Source: Novosphingobium acidiphilum DSM 19966 (GTDB lineage Bacteria > Pseudomonadota > Alphaproteobacteria > Sphingomonadales > Sphingomonadaceae). From it: a stretch of DNA of 34,811 nt. Location of the stretch: the NCBI RefSeq assembly GCF_000429005.1, contig NZ_AUBA01000027.1:1-34811 (forward strand), read 5' to 3'. This document shows positions 24,986 through 33,522 of this stretch, one piece after another. The notes below the pieces were generated by a model. The model did not search any database, was not told where the DNA came from, and saw nothing but the letters and a program-made list of their open reading frames with translations. The translations under genes were made by a program, and so were the position numbers. The first letter of the stretch is position 1. Every line of letters starts with the position of its first letter.

Positions 24986-26074
24986 ATGGAACAGCTCGAT
25001 CAGACACTGACGGCCATCGCCGCCGCCGACACGCTTGACGCCGTCGAAGCCTTGCGCGTGGCCGCGCTTGGCAAACAGGGCTGGGTATCCGCCCTGCTCA
25101 AGACGCTGGGCGGCATGACCCCCGACGAACGCCAGGCGCAAGGCCCCGCGATCCAGGCCGCGCGCGAAAGCGTGACCGCCGCGATCGCCACGCGCAAGGC
25201 CACGCTGGAACGCGCAGTGCTGGAGGCGCGGCTGGCGTCGGAACGCGTCGATCTGACGCTGCCTGCGCCCGAAACCCCGCGCGGTTCGGTCCACCCGGTA
25301 TCGCAGGTGATGGACGAACTGGCCGAAATCTTTGCCGACCTGGGCTTTGCCGTCGCCAGCGGGCCCGAAATCGAGGACGACTGGCACAATTTCACCGCGC
25401 TCAACATGCCCGAAACGCATCCGGCGCGCGCGATGCACGACACCTTCTATTTCCCCGACCGCGATGATGCCGGCCGGTCGATGCTGCTGCGCACGCACAC
25501 CTCGCCGGTGCAGATCCGCGCAATGCTGGATCAGGGCGCACCGTTGCGGATCATTGCGCCGGGGCGGGTCTATCGGTCGGACAGCGATGCCACGCACACC
25601 CCGATGTTCCATCAGATCGAAGGGCTGGTGATCGACAAGGGCATTCACCTTGGCCATCTGAAGTGGACCCTGGAAACCTTTCTCAAGGCGTTTTTCGAGC
25701 GCGAGGACATCGTGCTGCGCCTGCGTCCCAGCTATTTCCCGTTTACCGAACCCTCGGTCGAGGTCGATGTCGGCTTTGCGCTGGTCAACGGCAAGCGCGT
25801 GGTCGGGGGCGATGGCGATGCACCCGGCGGCGGCTGGATGGAAGTGCTGGGGTCGGGCATGGTCAACCGCCATGTGATCGCCGCCAGCGGGCTTGATCCC
25901 GACGAATGGCAGGGGTTTGCCTTTGGCACCGGGGTCGACCGGCTGGCCATGCTCAAATACGGGATGGATGATTTGCGCGCGTTCTTTGACGGCGATGGCC
26001 GGTGGCTGGCGCATTACGGCTTTGCCGCGCTCGATGTGCCGACGCTGTCGGGCGGCGTGGGGGTGCGGTCATGA
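24986..26074 (+). CDS. pheS: Phenylalanyl-tRNA synthetase alpha subunit
   Basis: PheS is the catalytic subunit of the alpha2-beta2 enzyme. The N-terminal coiled-coil region is followed by class II motifs: MHDTFYFPD and LLRTHTSPVQIRAML, GRVYRSDSDATHTPMFHQIE, PSYFPFTEPSVEVDV, and near the C-terminus GFAFGTGVDRLAMLKYG. The segment GSGMVNRHVI differs from the more common GCGMVHPNV of other bacteria but lies outside the core catalytic residues. Length is 362 residues. The start at 24986 (MEQLDQTLTAI) has no evident Shine-Dalgarno sequence, so the mRNA may be leaderless or nearly so. It overlaps pheT by 4 nt. Confidence 0.96.
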   Translation: MEQLDQTLTAIAAADTLDAVEALRVAALGKQGWVSALLKTLGGMTPDERQAQGPAIQAARESVTAAIATRKATLERAVLEARLASERVDLTLPAPETPRGSVHPVSQVMDELAEIFADLGFAVASGPEIEDDWHNFTALNMPETHPARAMHDTFYFPDRDDAGRSMLLRTHTSPVQIRAMLDQGAPLRIIAPGRVYRSDSDATHTPMFHQIEGLVIDKGIHLGHLKWTLETFLKAFFEREDIVLRLRPSYFPFTEPSVEVDVGFALVNGKRVVGGDGDAPGGGWMEVLGSGMVNRHVIAASGLDPDEWQGFAFGTGVDRLAMLKYGMDDLRAFFDGDGRWLAHYGFAALDVPTLSGGVGVRS

Positions 26075-28470
26075 AATTCGCGCTGTCCTGGCTCAAACGC
26101 CATCTTGATACCACCGCCGATGCCGGCACGATTGCGCGCGCGCTGACCGCGCTGGGGCTGGAAATCGAAGGTGTCAGCGATGCCTCGGCCGCGCTGGCGG
26201 CGTTCCGCATCGCCCGCGTGGTGACCGCCGAGCGCCATCCGCAGGCGGACAAGCTGCAAGTGCTGTCGGTCGATCTGGGCGACGGTGCGCCGTTGCAGGT
26301 GGTCTGCGGGGCGCCCAATGCGCGCGCCGGGCTGATCGGCGTGCTTGGCGTGCCCGGCGCGGTGGTGCCGGCCAACGGCATGGAATTGCGCAAAAGCGCG
26401 ATCCGCGGCGTCGAATCCAACGGCATGATGTGTTCGACCCGCGAACTGGGGCTGGGCGACGAACACGACGGGATCATCGAATTGCCCGCCGATGCGCCGG
26501 TCGGCGCGACTTTTGCCGATTACCTGGGCTCGGACCCGGTGTTCGATGTGGCGATCACGCCCAACCGGCCCGATTGCATGGGCGTCCATGGCATCGCGCG
26601 CGATCTGGCCGCGGCTGGCCTTGGCGTGCTGCGCCCGATCGAAGTGGCGCATAGTGAGGGCAGCTTCCCGTGTCCTGTGGAGGTGCGCACCGACGATCTG
26701 CAAGGGTGCCCGGCATTCCATGGCCGGGTGATCCGCGGCCTGCGCAACGGACCCAGCCCGCAATGGCTGCAGGACGCTTTGAAAAGCGCTGGACAACGCC
26801 CGATCTCGGCGCTGGTCGACATCACCAACTATGTCATGCTGGGGTATGGACGCCCCGCACACGCCTATGACCTGGCCAGGCTTTCGGGCGCAGTCGTCGC
26901 GCGCAAGGCGCGCGACGGCGAAACCGTGGTGGCGCTCAACGGGCGTGAATACACGATGCAGCCGTGGATGACGGTCATCGCCGACGATGCCGGTGTGCAC
27001 GATGTTGCAGGCATCATGGGCGGCGAACATTCGGGGTGCAGCGATGCCACGACCGATGTCCTGCTTGAAGTGGCCTATTTCGATCCGCAATCCATTGCCC
27101 GCACCGGGCAGGCGCTGGCGCTGACATCGGATGCGCGCGGCCGGTTCGAACGCGGGGTCGATCCGGGTTTTCTTGATACCGGGCTTGATCTGCTGACCGC
27201 GCTGATCCTGGACATCTGTGGCGGCGAAGCCAGCCACGTGGTGCGCGCCGGAACGCCGCCCGTGGCCGACAGGCTGGTCGCCTATGATCCCGCGCTGGCC
27301 GCACGGCTGGGCGGGGTCGATGTGGCGCAGGACGAACAGCGGCGCATTCTGGCGGCGCTGGGCTTTGGCGTGTCGGGCGAAGGGCTGTGGCGCGTTGCCG
27401 TGCCCGGCTGGCGCCCCGATATCGATGGCGCGGCCGACATCGTGGAAGAGGTGATCCGCGTCCACGGGCTGGACCAGGTGCCATCCACCCCGTTGCCGCG
27501 CGCCGCCGGCGTGGCCAGGCCCACCGCGACCCCGGCGCAGATGCTCGAACGCCGCCTGCGCCGCGCCGCGGCCGCGCGCGGGCACCACGAAGCGGTAACC
27601 TGGTCGTTCCTGCCCGAGGCGCAGGCCGCGCATTTTGCCGATCCCGACCATCCGCTGTGGGTGCTCGCCAATCCGATTTCCGAAGACCTGAAGGCCATGC
27701 GCCCGTCGCTGTTGCCCGGATTGCTGATGGCGACCCGGCGCAATCTGGATCGCGGCACTGCCAGCATCCGCCTGTTCGAACTGGGCCGCCGCTATCTGCG
27801 CGGGCCCGGGGGCAGCAGTGCCGAGGCGCCAAGCCTGGCCGTGGTGCTGGCGGGTGAACGCGTTCAGCGCGGCTGGGCCAGCGGCAAAGCGGCCATGGTC
27901 GACGCGTTCGATGCCAAGGCCGAGGCGCTGGCGCTGCTGGCCGAGGCGGGCGCCCCGATCGACAACCTGATGGTCATGGGCGATGCGGGCGCGCAGTTCC
28001 ACCCCGGGCAGTCGGCCACGCTGCGGCTGGGGCCGAAGACCGTGCTGGCGCGGTTCGGCATGTTGCACCCGGCCACGATGAAGGCGTTCGACCTGTCGGC
28101 ACCGGTCGCGGTGGTCGAACTGTTCCTTGATCGCCTGCCCGCGAAAAAGGGCCCCGGCGGGTTTGCCCGCACCGCGTATGCGCCGCCGCCCCTGCAGGCG
28201 GTGACGCGCGATTTTGCCTTTCTGATCGGGCAGGATCGCGCCGCCGGCGATGTGGTGCGCGCGGTGCGCGGCGCGGACAAGGGGAACATTGTTGCCGCGC
28301 GCGTGTTCGACGATTTCCGCGGGGCCGGCGTGCCCGAAGGGCAGCGCAGCCTGGCGATCGAGGTGACATTGCAGCCGCTCGACAAAAGCTATGACGAAGC
28401 CGCGCTCAAGGCGATTGCCGACCGGATCGTTGCGGCCGTGGCCAAGTTGGGCGGCACATTGCGGGGATAA
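26071..28470 (+). CDS. pheT: Phenylalanyl-tRNA synthetase beta subunit
   Basis: PheT binds tRNA and edits mischarged Tyr-tRNA. The 799-residue protein begins MKFALSWLKRHLDT, carries the tRNA-binding EMAP-type domain (about residues 40-150, with GVESNGMMCSTRELGL), ITPNRPDCMGVHGIARDLAA, the B3/B4 editing domain, the B5 domain, a catalytic-like core, and a C-terminal anticodon-binding domain starting around TRDFAFLIGQD. Its ATG overlaps the pheS stop (ATGA at 26071-26074), so translation is coupled, which suits a fixed 1:1 complex. Confidence 0.97.
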   Translation: MKFALSWLKRHLDTTADAGTIARALTALGLEIEGVSDASAALAAFRIARVVTAERHPQADKLQVLSVDLGDGAPLQVVCGAPNARAGLIGVLGVPGAVVPANGMELRKSAIRGVESNGMMCSTRELGLGDEHDGIIELPADAPVGATFADYLGSDPVFDVAITPNRPDCMGVHGIARDLAAAGLGVLRPIEVAHSEGSFPCPVEVRTDDLQGCPAFHGRVIRGLRNGPSPQWLQDALKSAGQRPISALVDITNYVMLGYGRPAHAYDLARLSGAVVARKARDGETVVALNGREYTMQPWMTVIADDAGVHDVAGIMGGEHSGCSDATTDVLLEVAYFDPQSIARTGQALALTSDARGRFERGVDPGFLDTGLDLLTALILDICGGEASHVVRAGTPPVADRLVAYDPALAARLGGVDVAQDEQRRILAALGFGVSGEGLWRVAVPGWRPDIDGAADIVEEVIRVHGLDQVPSTPLPRAAGVARPTATPAQMLERRLRRAAAARGHHEAVTWSFLPEAQAAHFADPDHPLWVLANPISEDLKAMRPSLLPGLLMATRRNLDRGTASIRLFELGRRYLRGPGGSSAEAPSLAVVLAGERVQRGWASGKAAMVDAFDAKAEALALLAEAGAPIDNLMVMGDAGAQFHPGQSATLRLGPKTVLARFGMLHPATMKAFDLSAPVAVVELFLDRLPAKKGPGGFARTAYAPPPLQAVTRDFAFLIGQDRAAGDVVRAVRGADKGNIVAARVFDDFRGAGVPEGQRSLAIEVTLQPLDKSYDEAALKAIADRIVAAVAKLGGTLRG

Positions 28471-28475
28471 CAGCC

Positions 28476-29357
28476 ATGCCGGACAATGCGGTTGCGATTG
28501 CCAGCGAAGTGCTGTCGGCGCGGATCCATCCGACCGGCGCGGAATTGTGGTCGCTGACCGACGGGCGGGGCCGCGAATACATGACCGATGCCGATCCGGC
28601 GTTCTGGACGGGCCATGCGCCGATCCTGTTTCCGGTGGTCGGATCGCTGGCGCACGATCACCTGCGGGTCGATGGCCGGACATATGCGATGGAACGCCAC
28701 GGCTTTGCCCGGCGCAGCGCCTTTGCGATTGCCGAACAGGCGCCCGACCACGTGCGCTTTGCGCTGCGTGACAGCCCCGACACCCGCCGCGTCTATCCGT
28801 ATGCCTTTGCGCTCGACATCGCGTTTCGGCTGGCTGGCTGGCGGCTGGAAATCGTGGCCAGCGTCCACAATCCCGGCACTGCACCGCTGCCGTTCAGCTT
28901 TGGCTATCACCCTGCATTCGCCTGGCCGCTGCCCGGCGGCGCGGACAAGGCGGCGCATCGCGTGACCTTTGCACAGGCCGAACCCGCGCCCGTGCGCCGG
29001 GTGGCGCGCGACACCGGCCTGTTGCTGCCCCGGGCCCAGGCCACGCCTGTCACCGGGCGCACGCTGCCGCTGGACCCGGCGCTGTTTGCCGATGATGCGC
29101 TGATCTGGACCGACCTTGCCAGCCGGTCGCTGAACTATGGCGCGCCGGGCGGCACCTCGCTCGATCTTGCCTTTCCCGATATGCCGATGCTGGGCCTGTG
29201 GCAGGTGCCGGGTGCGCATTACATCTGCATCGAACCCTGGCAGGGGCACGCCGATCCGCAGGGTTTTGCCGGCGATTTTGCCGACAAGCCGGGCCTTGTC
29301 ATGCTGGCGCCCGGCGCGGTACGGTCGTTTCACCTCTCGATCACGGTGAATGTCTGA
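28476..29357 (+). CDS. Aldose 1-epimerase family protein
   Basis: This 293-residue protein belongs to the galactose mutarotase-like superfamily, in the LacX/YeaD-like branch. The segments PILFPVVGSLAHDHLRVDG, ERHGFARRSAF, FSFGYHPAFAWPLPGG and IEPWQGHADP are typical and contain the substrate-binding arginine and the catalytic histidines and glutamate of the fold. Members act on free or phosphorylated hexoses, but the substrate is not predictable here. It starts 5 bp after pheT, so it is probably in the same transcript, and its stop overlaps the start of the next small gene. Confidence 0.85.
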   Translation: MPDNAVAIASEVLSARIHPTGAELWSLTDGRGREYMTDADPAFWTGHAPILFPVVGSLAHDHLRVDGRTYAMERHGFARRSAFAIAEQAPDHVRFALRDSPDTRRVYPYAFALDIAFRLAGWRLEIVASVHNPGTAPLPFSFGYHPAFAWPLPGGADKAAHRVTFAQAEPAPVRRVARDTGLLLPRAQATPVTGRTLPLDPALFADDALIWTDLASRSLNYGAPGGTSLDLAFPDMPMLGLWQVPGAHYICIEPWQGHADPQGFAGDFADKPGLVMLAPGAVRSFHLSITVNV

Positions 29358-29692
29358 TGGTGCTGCGCCCGCGTATCCTGCTTGTGGTGATGGTGATCGT
29401 GCTGGCCCTGCTGGCGGGGGCCGTGGCGCTGATGTTCAGGCATGGCGGCGAACGGCTGGTGGCGCGTCAGACGTCGGCGGCATCGGCGCAGGCCTTGCGC
29501 AATTGCCTGGGCGCCCGGCTGGGGCTGACCTGGCAGGGCGATCCGCGCGCGATGCGTGCCAGCACGTTTTCGTTGCGCGTGGTGGTGTCCGACAGCGGTG
29601 CTGCGCGCCAGATCGGCTTCTTCACCCACGGTGCGCGCAAATTGAGCAGCAGCGAAACCACCGCGCTGCAGGAATGCGCCGCGATCAAGTAA
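29357..29692 (+). CDS. Small membrane-anchored protein, unknown function
   Basis: I do not recognise this 111-residue protein. It has one strongly hydrophobic segment at about residues 7-26 (ILLVVMVIVLALLAGAVALM) preceded by two arginines, then a short soluble part with two cysteines (in RNCLGARLG and LQECAAIK) that could form a disulfide if the tail is periplasmic. Its ATG shares one base with the TGA stop of the epimerase-like gene (TGATG at 29355-29359), so it is very likely translated by coupling. Codon use resembles the neighbours. It is real by context, but its role is unknown. Confidence 0.72.
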   Translation: MVLRPRILLVVMVIVLALLAGAVALMFRHGGERLVARQTSAASAQALRNCLGARLGLTWQGDPRAMRASTFSLRVVVSDSGAARQIGFFTHGARKLSSSETTALQECAAIK

Positions 29693-29739
29693 CAAAAACC
29701 GGGTCCCATTTTGCGCAATTTGCTCTAGGGCCCCAGACA

Positions 29740-31266
29740 ATGTCCAATCGCCGCACCTTTGCCATCATCTCGCACCCCGACGCGGGCAAGACCACCCTGA
29801 CCGAAAAGCTGCTGCTGCAAGGCGGGGCGATCCACCTGGCCGGAGAGGTCAAGGCGCGGGGACAGGCGCGGCGTGCCCGGTCCGACTGGATGAAGATCGA
29901 GCAGCAGCGCGGGATTTCGGTGACCAGCTCGGTCATGACCTTTCAAAAGGACGGCATCGTCTTCAACCTGCTCGACACCCCGGGCCACGAGGACTTTTCC
30001 GAAGATACCTATCGCACGCTGACCGCGGTCGATTCGGCGATCATGGTGATCGACGCGGCCAAAGGGATCGAGCCGCAGACGCGCAAATTGTTCGAAGTGT
30101 GCCGCCTGCGACAGGTGCCGATCATCACCTTTGTCAACAAGGTCGATCGCGAGGGGCGCAGCGTGTTTGAAACGCTGGACGAAGTGGCCGATGCGCTGGC
30201 GCTGGATGTGGTGCCGATGTCGTGGCCGGTGGGCATGGGCGGTCTGTTCGAAGGCGTGATGGACCTGACCGCGCGCACGATCGCGCGCCCGGAAGGCGCG
30301 GCCCGCGAATTTCTGGGCCAGCGCGATCCGGTCGATGGTGCAACCATCCCCGACGCGGTGGCCGAAGAAATCGAACTGGCCCAGGTCGGCTATCCCGAAT
30401 TCGATCTGGCGGCATACCGCAATGGCGATCTGACGCCGGTGTATTTCGGATCGGCGCTGAAGGGGTTTGGCGTGTCCGAACTGATCGACGCCATTGCGCG
30501 GTTTGCCCCGCCGCCGCGCCCGCAATCGTCGAACCAGGGCGTGATCGATCCTTCGCGCGAGGATGTGACCGGGTTCGTGTTCAAGGTACAGGCCAATATG
30601 GACCCGCAGCACCGCGATCGCATCGCGTTCATGCGGCTGGTTTCGGGCACGTTCCGCCGGGGCATGAAGCTGATCCCGTCGGGGCTGGGCAAACCGATCG
30701 CGGTGCATTCGCCGATCCTGTTCTTTGCGCAGGACCGCGAAATTGCCGACACGGCCGAGGCGGGCGATATCATCGGCATTCCCAACCACGGCACGCTGCG
30801 CGTGGGCGATACCCTGTCGGAAAAGAACGACGTACGCTTTACCGGGCTGCCCAATTTCGCGCCCGAAATCCTGCGCCGCGTCGCGCTGAAAGACCCGACC
30901 AAGACCAAGCAATTGCGCAAGGCGCTGGATGACCTGTCGGAAGAAGGCGTGATCCAGGTGTTCTATCCCGAAATCGGCGCGCAGTGGATTGTCGGCGTGG
31001 TCGGGCAGTTGCAGCTCGACGTGCTGATTTCGCGGCTGGACGCGGAATACAAGGTCGAGGCGCGGCTGGAAGAATCGCCGTTCGACACCGCGCGCTGGGT
31101 CAAAGGCAGCGATGCCGCGATCAAGGGCTTTGTCGATTTCAACAAATCGAACCTGGCGCACGACCGCGACGGCGATCCGGTGTTCATGGCACGCTCGGCA
31201 TGGGATGTCGGCTATCAACAGGAACGCAATCCCGACCTGACCTTTTCGGCGACCAAGGAGCGGTAG
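29740..31266 (+). CDS. prfC: Peptide chain release factor 3
   Basis: RF3 is a GTPase that recycles release factors RF1 and RF2 from the ribosome after termination. The 508-residue protein has the P-loop HPDAGKTTLTEKLL near the N-terminus, DTPGHEDFSEDTYRTL for the G3 motif, NKVDREG for G4, and the RF3-typical GISVTSSVMTF and QLQLDVLISRLDAEY regions. The start MSNRRTFAIISHPDAGK at 29740 fits the family; the open frame reaches back to 29350, but only as the shadow of the preceding gene. The ribosome site is weak. Confidence 0.94.
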   Translation: MSNRRTFAIISHPDAGKTTLTEKLLLQGGAIHLAGEVKARGQARRARSDWMKIEQQRGISVTSSVMTFQKDGIVFNLLDTPGHEDFSEDTYRTLTAVDSAIMVIDAAKGIEPQTRKLFEVCRLRQVPIITFVNKVDREGRSVFETLDEVADALALDVVPMSWPVGMGGLFEGVMDLTARTIARPEGAAREFLGQRDPVDGATIPDAVAEEIELAQVGYPEFDLAAYRNGDLTPVYFGSALKGFGVSELIDAIARFAPPPRPQSSNQGVIDPSREDVTGFVFKVQANMDPQHRDRIAFMRLVSGTFRRGMKLIPSGLGKPIAVHSPILFFAQDREIADTAEAGDIIGIPNHGTLRVGDTLSEKNDVRFTGLPNFAPEILRRVALKDPTKTKQLRKALDDLSEEGVIQVFYPEIGAQWIVGVVGQLQLDVLISRLDAEYKVEARLEESPFDTARWVKGSDAAIKGFVDFNKSNLAHDRDGDPVFMARSAWDVGYQQERNPDLTFSATKER

Positions 31267-31274
31267 GCGGCTGC

Positions 31275-31322
31275 GCCTGCGTACGGGCAGCGCGTGCAAG
31301 CGGTACGGCGTCATACGCAGGC
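31275..31322. terminator. Inverted repeat between convergent genes, possible terminator
   Basis: GCCTGCGTA (31275-31283) is perfectly repeated in inverse as TACGCAGGC (31314-31322) with 30 nt between. It lies in the 82-bp gap between the ends of prfC and the nucleoside-hydrolase-like gene. No T tract follows on either strand, so its role as a terminator is uncertain. Confidence 0.35.
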
Positions 31323-31348
31323 TGTTGCCCCAATTGCGGGAAAAGGCC

Positions 31349-32422
31349 TTATTGATCAGGGGCTGTCGTGTGCAGCGCGGCCACCATCAGGTCGCGGAAC
31401 CGGTCAGCATCGATATCGTCGATGATCTCCACCTCTTGCTCGCCCAGATGCGGGCGGGTGGTATCCGACCACACGTGGGCATTGCCATAATTCATGCCGT
31501 GATCGATATCGACGCGCATGAAAACCCGGGTCGATCGGGTGATCAGCGTGGGATCGAGCAGCACCGCAGATGCCAGTTCATCCCATAACGGCAAGCCCCT
31601 GAGAGCGAAGCGTTCGTAATACGCGGTCAAAGGCGATTTAACCGCGACAATCCGTTCCAGCAAAGCCGGCGTCAGGCGCACCTTGTTGGCCACGCTCGAC
31701 ACGATCCTGATTCTTGGAAATCCCGCCGTCAGCACGATGTCTGCTGCCTCGGGATCAAATTTGAAATTGAAATCGTTGTAAAGGTTGGCGTCTTCGCTGG
31801 CCTGCGCCCGGTTGACATCGACAAGCCCGCCCATGATCACCAGTTCCTTCACATGCGCGGCAAAGTCGGGATCAAGCCGTATTGCCAGCGCCAGATTGGT
31901 CAAAGGCCCGGCCGCCACGATCGATATCTCGCCCGGATGCGCCCTTACCTGTTCCGCAAGAAACGCGGCGGCATAGCCGGGCGCGGGCTTCAGCCGGGTC
32001 GGTCCGGCCGGCATCGGCTGCACCCCATCGGGCGCGATTGCAGATTGGCCCGGATGCGGGGTGTTCCATGCCCCTTTCCACGCAAAGAGCCCGTAGTTTC
32101 GCTCCCACGCATCCAGTTCGTCCTTGCTGCGAAGCAAAGGGTGATTGGCCCCGGCATAGACCGGGATATCCCCTCGCCCGATAATCTCCAGAAAGCGCAA
32201 GGTGTGCATCACATCATCGGTGACGTAGCTGTCACCCACGACAGTGGTAATGCCAAGCACTTTGACCGCGGGACTGGTAATCAGCGGCACCGCCTGAATG
32301 GCGCTGACCGGAACACCGAAATCATTGTCTATGATAACCAGTCGGCGCGGGGTCTGGGCACGGGCGGCGGAAATCGCCATCGCGGCAAGGCCTATCGCTG
32401 CAATCGCCGTCGAAAATTTCAT
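31349..32422 (-). CDS. Exported nucleoside hydrolase-like protein, variant metal motif
   Basis: The fold is that of inosine/uridine-preferring nucleoside hydrolases, which split nucleosides into base and ribose. A signal peptide (MKFSTAIAAIG... ending ARA) points to the periplasm or outside. Family features are VLGITTVVGD, HTLRFLEIIGRGDIPVYAGA, IVAAGPLTNLALA, LVIMGG and DFNFKFDPEAADIVL. The calcium motif, normally DTDxGxDD, reads DNDFGVPV: the first two aspartates remain and the last pair is lost. The late His-Asp pair reads WD in LPLWDELASAVLLDP. Whether it still hydrolyses nucleosides is open; a bacterial branch of exported relatives with altered motifs exists. The ATG at 32422 opens the signal peptide; length is 357 residues. 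Confidence 0.82.
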   Translation of the reverse strand: MKFSTAIAAIGLAAMAISAARAQTPRRLVIIDNDFGVPVSAIQAVPLITSPAVKVLGITTVVGDSYVTDDVMHTLRFLEIIGRGDIPVYAGANHPLLRSKDELDAWERNYGLFAWKGAWNTPHPGQSAIAPDGVQPMPAGPTRLKPAPGYAAAFLAEQVRAHPGEISIVAAGPLTNLALAIRLDPDFAAHVKELVIMGGLVDVNRAQASEDANLYNDFNFKFDPEAADIVLTAGFPRIRIVSSVANKVRLTPALLERIVAVKSPLTAYYERFALRGLPLWDELASAVLLDPTLITRSTRVFMRVDIDHGMNYGNAHVWSDTTRPHLGEQEVEIIDDIDADRFRDLMVAALHTTAPDQ

Positions 32423-32631
32423 CGGATCAACCCATCCCAAAACGCCGGTTTGACCGGGTCAAGACATCGCCTTTGCAATCGATTCCCGGCCAAATGCCGG
32501 CCGCCCGCCGGCCGCCGGGGCATGGCGGTGACACCTTACGGCACCACCAATCCGTCCCCCCACGCCCAGACCGTATCGCCCCGCCACAACACCCCCTTGC
32601 CAGCAGGATCACCACGCGGCAGGTAGGCATC
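32423..32631. promoter_or_regulatory. Divergent control region with a 13-bp palindrome
   Basis: The gap between the nucleoside-hydrolase-like gene and the alpha/beta hydrolase gene holds TTGACCGGGTCAA (32450-32462), a perfect 6-1-6 inverted repeat 28 bp upstream of the first gene and suited to a dimeric regulator. Further right, 32494-32523 is a very GC-rich partial inverted repeat (ATGCC...GGCAT). No regulator gene is adjacent, and no clear -35/-10 pair is visible. Confidence 0.4.
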
Positions 32632-33501
32632 ATGAATTTGCTCGGCCCGACATCCAACACCTTTATCTCGCAACGCCTGCGGCTGCATTATGTGGACTGG
32701 GGCAACGCCGACAAACCGCCGCTGCTGCTGATCCACGGCGGGCGCGATCATTGCCGCAGCTGGGACTGGACGGCAGAGGCGCTGCGCGAGGATTGGCATG
32801 TGATCGCGCTCGATCATCGCGGCCATGGCGACAGCGAATGGGCGTCGGATGGCAATTACCGCACGATGGACATGGTCTATGACGTGGCGCAGCTGGTGCA
32901 CCAGCTGGATCTGGCGCCGGTGACGATCGTATCGCATTCGATGGGCGCCAATGTGTCGCTGCGCTATGCCGGGCTGTTTCCCGAAGACGTGCGCAAACTG
33001 GTGGCGATCGAGGGGATCTTTCCCACCGCCGATTGGGAAGTGCGGATGAAGGATGTGCCGTTTGGCCGGCGCGTGCGCGACTATATCGCCGAAAAGCGCA
33101 AGGCCGCCGGGCGCCTGCCGCGCCGTTATCCCACGCTGCGCGATGCCTATGCCCGGATGAAGACAGAAAACCCCTATCTGACCGAAGAACAGGCCAAACA
33201 CCTGACGATCCACGGGATCAATCGCAACGAAGACGGCACCTTCACCTGGAAATTCGACCCTTACGTCCACATCGATCACCCCTATGACATTTCGAGCGAG
33301 CGCAAGCACGAGCTGTGGCAGGCGATTACGTGTCCCACGCTGCTGCTGAACGGCGCGGATTCGTGGGCGGGCAATCCCGAACGCGATGGACGCCTGCGCC
33401 ATTTCCGCAATGCGCAAGTGGTCGAATTCGCCAATGCCGGGCACTGGTTGCACCATGACCAGTTCGACCGGTTTGTCGCGACGCTGAAGGATTTTCTGTA
33501 A
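32632..33501 (+). CDS. Alpha/beta hydrolase
   Basis: The 289-residue cytoplasmic protein has the alpha/beta hydrolase fold. LLLIHGGRDHCRSWDW gives the oxyanion-hole region, VSHSMGANVSL the nucleophile serine in a SxSMG elbow, LNGADSWAG a probable acidic residue after strand 7, and FANAGHWLHHDQ the catalytic histidine. Such enzymes may be esterases, lactonases or C-C bond hydrolases; the sequence does not say which. The start at 32632 (MNLLGPTSN) is chosen because the family strand begins soon after and AGGTAGG lies just upstream; the frame is open to 32473. Confidence 0.86.
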   Translation: MNLLGPTSNTFISQRLRLHYVDWGNADKPPLLLIHGGRDHCRSWDWTAEALREDWHVIALDHRGHGDSEWASDGNYRTMDMVYDVAQLVHQLDLAPVTIVSHSMGANVSLRYAGLFPEDVRKLVAIEGIFPTADWEVRMKDVPFGRRVRDYIAEKRKAAGRLPRRYPTLRDAYARMKTENPYLTEEQAKHLTIHGINRNEDGTFTWKFDPYVHIDHPYDISSERKHELWQAITCPTLLLNGADSWAGNPERDGRLRHFRNAQVVEFANAGHWLHHDQFDRFVATLKDFL

Positions 33502-33505
33502 CCGC

Positions 33506-33522
33506 TGCCCAAATATTGGGCA
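33506..33522 (+). promoter_or_regulatory. NtrC-like palindrome upstream of glnK
   Basis: TGCCCAAATATTGGGCA is a perfect 7-3-7 inverted repeat. It matches 10 of 14 defined positions of the NtrC enhancer consensus TGCACCA-N3-TGGTGCA. Its centre lies about 139 bp upstream of the expected start of the sigma-54 transcript, a usual distance for NtrC. A second palindrome, GGCAGCTGCC (33529-33538), lies about two helical turns downstream and might be a weaker companion. Confidence 0.55.

Noticed and set aside
26014..28884. 956-codon open frame on the minus strand
   Set aside because: It lies antisense to pheT, which is certain. Its composition (rich in His, Arg, Gln and Ala) is typical of antisense frames in GC-rich DNA, and no domain is recognisable.
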